Of a stretch of DNA of 64,000 nucleotides, positions 36,160-43,338 are shown piece after piece. Within the stretch, counting starts at the first letter, position 1; every line of letters starts with the position of its first letter. The translations under genes were made by a program, and so were the position numbers. The stretch is from the NCBI GenBank assembly GCA_964494205.1, contig CAZBRD010000009.1:1-64000 (forward strand), in the 5' to 3' direction. This DNA is from JBBTCX01 sp964494205 (lineage in GTDB: Bacteria; Planctomycetota; Phycisphaerae; UBA1845). Under the pieces are notes generated by a model, which worked only from the letters and a program-made list of their open reading frames with translations, did not search any database and was not told the origin of the DNA.

Positions 36160-36537
36160 TCAGATCAAGAGTTTGGTCGTAGCCAGGGCATCATGAACCG
36201 ATGTCCCTTCAAACCAAGAAGGCGGAGAAGACCAAATTGTCGACGCAATACAGAAAAGCTCAAGGCGTGTTGGTGAAACAAGAATTAGAGTTTCGGCAGG
36301 ATTCAGCTCAGAGGTTGAAACTTGATCGTCGTCAGGCCGTGTAACGATTTCGCCGCAAGGATCGGCAGCGCAATCGTTCCCGTGCCCGCAACCCGATTCA
36401 CTTTCCTCTTGGTGGTCAGCCTCGCCGGAATGGGGACACTCGCAGGGATGTGTCAGCCAGCCGCCGACACAAAATGCTGGCATTGCCACAAAGGCCCAGA
36501 AGCCAGCGAGTATTCCAAAGCAACGAAACCGATGCAT
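36160..36537 (-). CDS. Small Cys- and His-rich secreted protein upstream of RND operon
   Basis: From the ATG at 36537, about 125 residues: signal (FGILAGFWAFVAMPAFCVG), then a Cys/His-rich part (HPCECPHSGEADHQ and CGHGNDCAADPCG) and a C-terminal LATTKLLI. It has the plan of the protein at 20219-20584, which lies before the other efflux operon. It may bind metal in the envelope. Not recognised beyond this. Confidence 0.55.
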   Translation of the reverse strand: MHRFRCFGILAGFWAFVAMPAFCVGGWLTHPCECPHSGEADHQEESESGCGHGNDCAADPCGEIVTRPDDDQVSTSELNPAETLILVSPTRLELFCIASTIWSSPPSWFEGTSVHDALATTKLLI

Positions 36538-36861
36538 ATTCAAAAGCCTAGAGCCCGAGCCGCACGGCGTCAATCCACGCAAACGCACGTTTCAACTACG
36601 TTACCGAGTTATCGACACAATAAGCCCGTTAGTGCAGCGAAACCTCGCTTCTGAACCTAGAATCGCATGCTATATGTCAGTCGCATACCGCTCGCGGTAA
36701 TGGATACGCCGAATCCCCTTCTCGGCAAATAGGCTGAAGGCAATCCTACCGTAGCAATGCTAGAGCGACCGAGTATGATCCGCCCCCGCATCGGTCACAT
36801 TACCGAGCCAGCAAGCCTTCGCGAATGGCTGTGGTTCGAAACAGCTTGCCAACAGCGTGAT
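36538..36861. other. Junction between efflux block and E2
   Basis: No supported gene. Similarity to the corresponding flank of E1 is lost to the left of the recombinase stop at 36862, so this is the host side of the E2 left boundary. An imprecise AACAGC shared with the E1 flank (near 2472 and 36839) is not enough to define an att site. Confidence 0.45.
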
Positions 36862-37494
36862 CTACACCTCCGCCCACCCTCGACTTCGCATCGATGCAAT
36901 CACCGCAGTCGGTGCAATGTGGTCGAGGTAGCGGGCAGTGGTGGTGATGTTCGTATGCCCGAGTTGTTTCGAGATGATGCCGATGTCGACGCCTTCTGCG
37001 CGGAGTTGGGCAGCGTGAGTGTGGCGGAAGCCGTGTGCATGCACGCGCTTTTCGATTCCGGTTTTGAAAGCGAGGCGCTTCAGCATGACGCGGACGTAGG
37101 ATGCGGACATTGATTGGCCGTCGAGCGTGCAGAAAACTGGCTGCCGACCGTTGATGCCAAGCGTCGATCTCTTGTCGAGCCATCGTTGGACAATACCGCC
37201 TGCGCCAGAATCAACACCGATAGTTCGTGGTCGACCACCCTTTCCATTCAGCACACGAATACTGCCCTTTTCCAACTCCAAGTCCTTCGGGTAGAGCGTG
37301 AGCGATTCGTTAATGCGTAGGCCCGAACGATATAGCAGGGCAATCAGAGCGCGATTCCGAATGCCTGTGGGCGCACGATAACTGCACGCGCGCATGAGCT
37401 GGGTTACTTCCTCTTCAGTGAGCACTTCCGGCGGCAGATGGTTGTGCCGTCGTGGTTTTCGTCCATCACACACATAGATTGAACCATTGAACAT
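36862..37494 (-). CDS. Tyrosine recombinase, catalytic domain only (E2)
   Basis: Sister of the E1 gene at 2501, with the same short form. The start at 37494 has AGGAGAACGAG before it. Catalytic residues are conserved (RSGLRINESL, HGFRHTHA, LGHTNITTTARY). The changes between copies are scattered substitutions (for example IISRQLGH to IISKQLGH), as expected for two diverging active genes. Confidence 0.85.
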   Translation of the reverse strand: MFNGSIYVCDGRKPRRHNHLPPEVLTEEEVTQLMRACSYRAPTGIRNRALIALLYRSGLRINESLTLYPKDLELEKGSIRVLNGKGGRPRTIGVDSGAGGIVQRWLDKRSTLGINGRQPVFCTLDGQSMSASYVRVMLKRLAFKTGIEKRVHAHGFRHTHAAQLRAEGVDIGIISKQLGHTNITTTARYLDHIAPTAVIASMRSRGWAEV

Positions 37495-37529
37495 CTCGTT
37501 CTCCTGATAGAGTCGTTGCCCTGAAACGA

Positions 37530-37576
37530 GTGTCACGCTATGACACCCAGTTACGCTTTTCCTGCAAAGCGTAACT
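37530..37576. repeat. Two adjacent palindromes before recombinase gene (E2)
   Basis: GTGTCA-N5-TGACAC (37530-37546) and AGTTACGCTTT-N6-AAAGCGTAACT (37549-37576, perfect). They match 3169-3215 of E1 in place. The second stem is perfect here and has one mismatch in E1. Confidence 0.6.
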
Positions 37577-37680
37577 CAGTGCTACCTCGCGGTGGCCAGA
37601 CGGGGAAGAACGTAACTCTTTCGAAGAGATGGATTTGCAATCAATGAATTGAGGTTGTGCCGAAGGACATTCGGCTGAAC

Positions 37681-38924
37681 TTAATAGGGTACAGGATTAA
37701 TCCGAGGCCAAAAACCATCGCTATCGCGTTTTCGCCCCGGGCCCCACGCCATGATGGTGATGCCGCCTGGTATGTTGTTGGCGGCCTCCAAGGCCAGCGC
37801 CATGGCCGTCCAGCGATCGGCGTGACTGCCCGCTTCGCGTGGGGCTGCATAACGTACATTGCCTGAAACCGTCACCGTCCGCGCCACTGAGTGCAGATCA
37901 TCAATTAACGGCCGATGGTTCGGTATGTTCACGTCTCCGCGCTGAAACGCAGCCAATATTCGCGATGCCAGTGATTCCTTGACCGGTGCGGTCATCGTGA
38001 TCGGTTCGACGACGCTGCCGAAGTTCTTTACCAACTGCTCAGAAAGTTGCATGCCCAGTCCGCTCTGATCGATGCAAAGGCGGCGAAATCCACGCAAGCG
38101 CAGGATGCTGGCCAGCAAATCGTATTGTTCGGTAAACGGTGCCTGGCGAAGATCGACGGCACCTAGCCATCGATAGGACTTGTCTTTCTTTTCCAGCAAA
38201 ACGAGCACGGAAAGATCATGTTTGCGACCAACATCGTATCCAGCGATTAGGCAGCCGGTTTGAGGAACTTGCTTGATATTCAGATGGTATTCCAGCGTTT
38301 CGTCGACCCGCGCCAGCAGCAGATCGTAGGGTAGCAGCGCGTGTGCTTCGTCAACGAACTCGCACTCGTAGGCCGAGCGCCAGGTGACCTCGTCGGCCAC
38401 GGCTGCCCGCAACGCGTCGATATCGTGCGGCGCACCGCCGTTCTTGGCGTCGTAGACGCTGAATTTGTGGCGCGACCAGGCTTCATCCCCGTTGTGCCAC
38501 AGTCGGTGGAACATTCCCGCCTTGGGCCCCGGCGTGGATACGACGCTTAGCCGAAACTGCTTGTTGGTCGAGATCGTCGGCACGATTGCCTGCCACAAAG
38601 CGTCGACATCCGGAATCCACGCCGCTTCATCGATAACAACGTGGCCGCTGTAACCCTGAACGGTTGCTGCCGTCGAAGGCAGCGAAACGACGCGACCCCC
38701 GGTGGATAGCTCGATCGCTTCGGCGCTTTGCTTGTTGACCTGCACCACGCCGTCACCCGCGGCCGTGACCAGCGGAAGCAACTGACAAGCCTTACGCAGT
38801 AATTCGGATGCCTGTCGTTGACTGGCGCTGACCACCACCGCAGTGCGGTTAATTCTGACGACTCGTAGCCAGCTCGCTGATCCGTCATGCCCTCAGTCGC
38901 TGATTGAGCGTTTTCCGCGATCAT
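37681..38924 (-). pseudogene. Broken large terminase gene (E2)
   Basis: The downstream part matches E1 TerL from VVVSASQRQASELL onward (Walker B VVIDEAAW, nuclease IAGYDVGRKHD, CIDQSGLGMQL, SHADRW kept). The beginning from the ATG at 38924 reads to LTALRWW, the equivalent of E1 LQWW at residues 27-30, and then leaves the frame. About 130 bp present in E1, coding for the Walker A (CKARQIGMST), are missing. The joint lies at TGGTGG, present at both ends of the lost piece in E1 or its ancestor. The C-terminus also ends differently from E1 (GRKRDSDGFWPRINPVPY). The product cannot be an active packaging ATPase. Confidence 0.85.
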
Positions 38925-39448
38925 GGTTCTCTCGCTTCGTCTGAAAGGGCCTCCTGTCTCGGTGCCGCGATCGGCGCGGAGGCTCTGAATCCGAGCACGG
39001 CGGAAACGCTGGCCAGCGCCGCCTGGACGTCACCCGGGCCGTTGAACGTGATTCGCTTCTCGTCACCGTCGAGGGCTTTGTGCAGCAGTTGCAGCAGGCC
39101 CACGAGCTTGTCACCCGCCGTGGTGCTCCCCTTGACCGTGCGAATCAGCAACTGCGTGATGCCGTCGTACATCAACCCCGCGATAACGTCGATATTCTGA
39201 GTCTCGTCGGGGTCCAAGCCTAGTTGTTGGGCGATCTTGACTAACTCCGCGCGGGTCTTGGCGGGTTTGATTCCCACACGGCGAAGGGCCGCAGACAATG
39301 ATCCACTCTCGCGCGGTCGACCCGTCGGATTGCCGCTCTGTCCCGGTTGCCAGCGATGCGGAGCCAGCCAAGGCGCGCGTTCGGCGCTCGTTGGTGCCTC
39401 AACGAGAGCCGGTAGGTCTTCCACGATGCTGTCGATTTCGTTCGTCAC
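38921..39448 (-). CDS. Small terminase-like DNA-binding protein (E2)
   Basis: The GTG at 39448 has GGAGG 7 nt upstream and matches the start inferred for E1. The whole protein is closely similar to that at 4699, including GQSGNPTGRPRESGSL and the C-terminal helical region. It overlaps the broken terL start by 4 bp. It remains open and could work with another terminase. Confidence 0.65.
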   Translation of the reverse strand: MTNEIDSIVEDLPALVEAPTSAERAPWLAPHRWQPGQSGNPTGRPRESGSLSAALRRVGIKPAKTRAELVKIAQQLGLDPDETQNIDVIAGLMYDGITQLLIRTVKGSTTAGDKLVGLLQLLHKALDGDEKRITFNGPGDVQAALASVSAVLGFRASAPIAAPRQEALSDEAREP

Positions 39449-39497
39449 TGCTGTGCCTCCATTGGCACGGAATCTTAGCGACTCCACTCCCCCACCG

Positions 39498-39512
39498 TTC
39501 CAGCCTCTGGAA
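39498..39512. promoter_or_regulatory. TTCCAG-N3-CTGGAA palindrome upstream of small terminase gene (E2)
   Basis: Identical 15-mer to the E1 site at 5286-5300, at 50 bp from the GTG start. Confidence 0.6.
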
Positions 39513-39517
39513 GCCCT

Positions 39518-39709
39518 TCACTCCAAAATCACGCGGAACTTGTGACCGCATGCACATTGCACCCACCACAGCGCGCTGCCGTCGCCTTGGTTGGCCAGCG
39601 TGCGGTACTTGTGGAGTTCAACGCCTTTGCACGCCGGACAGCGTGGCCGCTCGACGGTAATCGACTTCAAGGGTTGTCGATCATGTTTAGGCTTGGTAGA
39701 CATCTTCAT
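39518..39709 (-). CDS. Small zinc-ribbon protein (E2)
   Basis: 63 residues, four Cys conserved (RCPACKG, QCACGH), same as 5307-5507 in E1 apart from the first residues. It starts 28 bp after the MT-A70 stop. Confidence 0.7.
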   Translation of the reverse strand: MKMSTKPKHDRQPLKSITVERPRCPACKGVELHKYRTLANQGDGSALWWVQCACGHKFRVILE

Positions 39710-39737
39710 TGCCCATCATTCTTCGAGTCGCACCAAA

Positions 39738-40772
39738 TCACCCGCCACCGACAAGTCCGGCATCCACATCCTCGGCGATTTCTGACGCAACTTGATTGCC
39801 GCAGATCGTCCAGCCATCGACCGGCCCATTTGCGAATAACTCAATGCGCGGGCCGGGACTGGCGCGTTCGATCATCTGCCGAACGGCCGCCGGCTTGTGG
39901 CCATCATGCGCCGGCCCGATTTCGGCCCAACTTCTCAATGAGCGATCGAGGAACGAACAAGAGCCACGAACACCGAGCAGCAGGAACTCATGCGCGACGC
40001 GCCAATAGTCGCCGACGTTCGAATCTGGTTTGATCCATACGAAACAACCCGCGTAGCCGAAACCCCATGCGTCGATGACTTGTTTGGCGTCGAACAGATG
40101 GGCCTCAGTGGTCCATAGATGCAGGTGGGCGTCGTCCGCAACGATCGACTCGACCAGCAACACGCAGAGATCGTCGACCGTCATCCTCGGACCACGCTCA
40201 TCGTTCCACGGCGGATCGGCGTAGATCGTGCCGAAACGCGTTCCCGAGTCGACCAGCGCTTGCCATTGGCCATCGCACGCCATGCGCTGAGACGACTCGT
40301 TTCGGACGTCGACGGTAATGCCGCGCCCCAATGCCAGTACGCTGGCCGTGGTTATCTCGCGGTTGGATTGTCGGATTTCTTGAAGATGCGCTTCGAACTC
40401 CTCCTCGGAGACCGACGCGATACGCTGCCATCGACTCGATTGCATCTTGTCGATGCCCAGTTCTTTGAGCGACGGAGAAACCGGTAACACGATGTTACCG
40501 GTTTCGTCGGGCCTGCCTCCCTTGTTTTTTTCCATCGACGCTAACAACGCTCCCGCCTTGCGCTGCGCGCGCAGGTGAACTTCCGCCGCTCTGTTCTGCG
40601 CCTTCAGTCCCAGCCTCGCTGCCCTGGCATACGTTCGGGCAGCCTCGGCCACGTCCGCGATGTGCTTGACGTCCTCCAGAGACGACGCCTCCGCCAATGC
40701 TTTGACGGCGCCGTCCAGTTTGATCATGGAATTGGACGATTCGACAACTTCACTCTCCATCACTTGATTCAT
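39738..40772 (-). CDS. MT-A70-family DNA adenine methyltransferase with N-terminal helical domain (E2)
   Basis: The ATG at 40772 (GGAGGCGAAAGTC before it) overlaps the end of the ParB-methylase gene. 344 residues, same architecture as 5482-6504, catalytic DPPW present (IYADPPWND). The N-terminal helices match E1, but the linker at residues 80-100 is different: E1 has GGDRKSRLHDATLKL, E2 has KGGRPDETGNIVLPVSPS. In E2 codons 90-99 are a 29-bp perfect palindrome. Different linker plus conserved flanks is what one expects if this segment sets specificity. Confidence 0.8.
   Translation of the reverse strand: MNQVMESEVVESSNSMIKLDGAVKALAEASSLEDVKHIADVAEAARTYARAARLGLKAQNRAAEVHLRAQRKAGALLASMEKNKGGRPDETGNIVLPVSPSLKELGIDKMQSSRWQRIASVSEEEFEAHLQEIRQSNREITTASVLALGRGITVDVRNESSQRMACDGQWQALVDSGTRFGTIYADPPWNDERGPRMTVDDLCVLLVESIVADDAHLHLWTTEAHLFDAKQVIDAWGFGYAGCFVWIKPDSNVGDYWRVAHEFLLLGVRGSCSFLDRSLRSWAEIGPAHDGHKPAAVRQMIERASPGPRIELFANGPVDGWTICGNQVASEIAEDVDAGLVGGG
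40477..40505. repeat. 29-bp perfect palindrome inside the MT-A70 gene (E2)
   Basis: GAAACCGGTAACA-CGA-TGTTACCGGTTTC, arms of 13 bp around a 3-nt centre, in codons 90-99. The E1 gene has an unrelated 25-bp palindrome at codons 89-97, also with a 3-nt centre. Confidence 0.85.
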
Positions 40773-42159
40773 GACTTTCGCCTCCTTGGTTGTTAGGGGA
40801 ATTGGTTGGTGCTTGGATTCGTTCCGCCTTCTTGCCGGTGAACTTCTCCCAGCGTTGAACAATTACGTCGCAATACAAACAATCGAGTTCCATGAGGAAC
40901 GCACGCCGTCCGGTCTGCTCGGCAGCGATGAGCGTCGAACCGCTGCCGCCGAACAAATCCAAGACGTTCTCGCCGACACGCGACGAGTATTGAATGGCAC
41001 GTACCGCGAGTTCGGTTGGCTTCTCGGTCAGGTGGACCATCGAATTGGGAGTAATCTTCCTGATATGCCACAAGTCGGTTGCGTTGTTCGGGCCGAAGAA
41101 GGAGTGTGCCGCACCTTCTCTCCAGCCGTAGAAACAAATCTCGAACGCGCCCATGTAGTCCTTGCGAGTCAACACGGGCCACTCCTTGTCCCACACAACG
41201 CCCTGACTGAAGTACAGGCCGCAGGCTTTCAACACCGGCGGATAGTTGCCGAGATTGGCGTAGCCGCCCCAGATGTAGAACGTGCGACCGGGCGCGAGCA
41301 CGCGGGCGATGTTGCCAAACCACGCGTGCAGCATCTGATCGAAGTCTTCGTCCGAAACGAAATCGTTGGCCAACGGCCTGTCCTTCGGACGGAGTTTCCG
41401 GTGCGTCGGCTTGCCAGACTGCGCACCTGTGGCCACGTCCATCTCGTGATAGCGCGACGCCGTGCGCTTCTGCGCGCGGCGCAAATCGAACGATTGGTGA
41501 TGCGTCAGGCCGTGTTCGCCGAATGACGACAATCCGGCGGCGATGGCATTGTTGCTCCTTGGTTCGACTTTGACGTTGTACGGCGGGTCGCTGTTGACCA
41601 GCTGGATGGGTTGACCGTCGAGCAAACGATCAACATCGGCTTGGCTCGCGCTGTCGCCGCAAAGCAATCGATGGTTACCCAGAACCCACAAATCGCCCGG
41701 TTGAGTAGTGGCCGCATCTGGCGGTTCGGGCACGTCGTCCGGATCGCAAAGACCATCCTTCACTCCGGGATCAAGCAGTTTTGACAACTGATCCTCGTCG
41801 AACCCGAGCAACGACAAGTCAACATCCAATGCGCGGAGCTCTTCAAGCTGGCCGGGAAGTTTCTCAAGGTCCCACGTCGCGAGCGTTGCCGTTTGATTGT
41901 CGGCGATGCGATACGCCTTAACCTCGGCTTCACTCAGATTGTCGGCGACATGCACCGGCACCTGTTCCAGCCCGAGCTTCATCGCCGCCTTCAGCCTGGT
42001 GTGTCCGACGATGATCACGCCGGCTTTGTCGACGACGATGGGTTGCTTGAAGCCATATGCCGCAATCGACCGAGCGACGGCATCGACCGCGTCATCATTC
42101 AGCCGCGGGTTGTTTTCATACGGTTTGATTTCATTCAGGCGTCTTAATTCAATTCTCAT
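40750..42159 (-). CDS. ParB-domain DNA methyltransferase (E2)
   Basis: Sister of 6482-7891. The ATG at 42159 follows AGGGATCACGAA; 8 extra codons upstream are possible. ParB-like domain at 1-95, NSDPPYNVKV near 191 and LDLFGGSGSTLIA at the C-terminal side are all kept. No restriction nuclease is seen near it. Confidence 0.85.
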   Translation of the reverse strand: MRIELRRLNEIKPYENNPRLNDDAVDAVARSIAAYGFKQPIVVDKAGVIIVGHTRLKAAMKLGLEQVPVHVADNLSEAEVKAYRIADNQTATLATWDLEKLPGQLEELRALDVDLSLLGFDEDQLSKLLDPGVKDGLCDPDDVPEPPDAATTQPGDLWVLGNHRLLCGDSASQADVDRLLDGQPIQLVNSDPPYNVKVEPRSNNAIAAGLSSFGEHGLTHHQSFDLRRAQKRTASRYHEMDVATGAQSGKPTHRKLRPKDRPLANDFVSDEDFDQMLHAWFGNIARVLAPGRTFYIWGGYANLGNYPPVLKACGLYFSQGVVWDKEWPVLTRKDYMGAFEICFYGWREGAAHSFFGPNNATDLWHIRKITPNSMVHLTEKPTELAVRAIQYSSRVGENVLDLFGGSGSTLIAAEQTGRRAFLMELDCLYCDVIVQRWEKFTGKKAERIQAPTNSPNNQGGESHESSDGE

Positions 42160-42210
42160 TTCGTGATCCCTACTAATGGACAAATTTGACGCACGCGGCG
42201 TTTAAGTGGG

Positions 42211-42552
42211 TCATCCAATGGCAAATGAACCTCCTCGACAAAAAGTGATAAACTCTTTCCGCAAGAACTCGGTATGCTCGTCTGGTTGTGGTCCTGCACG
42301 CTCCAGGCCATTCGCAAGTTCAGTTGCATCTTCCTGTTCCACCGTCTGAAAGTCGTTGGTCCAGTAGTTTGCTGGATTCCAATTGGGATCTCCGCGGTAA
42401 CTACCGTCCTTCTGCAGCCACTCCGCGGCAGAAGTTCCCATGGGTTTCCAGCCGTGCTTATGGGCCAACATCAACAACTCGCGATAAATGTCTGTCTCGT
42501 AACCTCCAAATCGTAGGTAGCCCGTTTCGCCACGAAGCAACTCAATACTCAT
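42211..42552 (-). CDS. Hypothetical protein specific to E2
   Basis: 113 residues, acidic and Trp-rich (RGDPNWNPANYWTNDFQTVE), not recognised. No equivalent in E1, where the methylase gene is preceded directly by the palindrome region. Inserted between the operator palindrome and the methylase. Confidence 0.5.
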   Translation of the reverse strand: MSIELLRGETGYLRFGGYETDIYRELLMLAHKHGWKPMGTSAAEWLQKDGSYRGDPNWNPANYWTNDFQTVEQEDATELANGLERAGPQPDEHTEFLRKEFITFCRGGSFAIG

Positions 42553-42888
42553 GAATTCAATCTCCTAACTTGGTTCATCCACCACTGCCCACAACAATGC
42601 ATCCACCAAAGTTCGCCGCGAACGCTTCACCAAGCCGTAGCACTATTCAACAGTCACCGTAAACACTCCGGCTTGTACTACATTCGCGAGCGATCGCTTC
42701 CAGCCGCTGGAAGGGTTTTGCGATTCCACAATTCGTTTGCCACCAAGCCGCGTCCGTTGCCCACCCAACGCGTAGGAAGGCCCGTACGTGGCGTCGAGAC
42801 GTAAGAGTTGCAGAGCGATGCCGCAGTGCTTTTTCCGCGCGCCCCCGTCGAACAGTGCACAACCACGAACTCGGAAAGACCGGCTCAA
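42553..42888. other. Gene-free stretch carrying operator palindrome (E2)
   Basis: The stretch corresponds to the E1 region upstream of the ParB-methylase (shared GGCTTGTACT then the palindrome) but without the CG hairpin cluster. Open frames across it do not agree between copies, so no gene is called. Confidence 0.4.
42698..42712. promoter_or_regulatory. TTCCAG-N3-CTGGAA palindrome (E2, methylase side)
   Basis: TTCCAGCCGCTGGAA, one change in the 3-nt centre from the other three copies; arms are perfect. It stands before the insertion of the E2-specific gene. Confidence 0.6.
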
Positions 42889-43338
42889 TCAGGTCGCCTC
42901 CAGTTTGCCTTCGATGTCCTCGGCCCACCGTCGGTAGTGCGCGGCCATGTCCGGCTGGCACGACTCGCAACGCTCCGCCTTTCTTCGTAACTCACAGGCC
43001 CAACCTTCGGGAGTCCAACCGGCGCAAACATCTCCGAACTCCATCGCGCTGGCTGCAAATCGGAATTTTGAGGGTTGAGGAAGTGGTGTGTTGCCGGTCC
43101 CGGTGGTCCTAGTGGTCCCGGTGTTTCTTATTGTTGTCTCTACTTTTCTCTCTTTATGAATTTCTTGCTCTTCGACTTCGAGAATAAACAAAGGGTTTTT
43201 GCTGGGACCACTGGGACCACTAGGACCAGAATGGCCTTCCAATGCCCCCACTTTCTCAACCATGGGTTCTCCAATTTTCATTAGGGGACGAGTGCCTCCG
43301 AACTTGTTGAGGTCGAATTTCACGTGACCAATCTTCAT
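42889..43338 (-). CDS. E2 hypothetical protein with Gly-Pro-Ser and Thr-Gly repeats
   Basis: The ATG at 43338 (GAGGACGAATC before it) overlaps the primase stop. 149 residues: basic N-terminus, a GPSGPSGPS stretch, a TGTTRTTGTG stretch, and a C-terminal Cys-containing part (GWACELRRKAERCESCQPD). Low-complexity repeats in DNA form (accactggg accactagg accag) lie in the middle. Not recognised; possible zinc-binding end. Confidence 0.5.
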   Translation of the reverse strand: MKIGHVKFDLNKFGGTRPLMKIGEPMVEKVGALEGHSGPSGPSGPSKNPLFILEVEEQEIHKERKVETTIRNTGTTRTTGTGNTPLPQPSKFRFAASAMEFGDVCAGWTPEGWACELRRKAERCESCQPDMAAHYRRWAEDIEGKLEAT

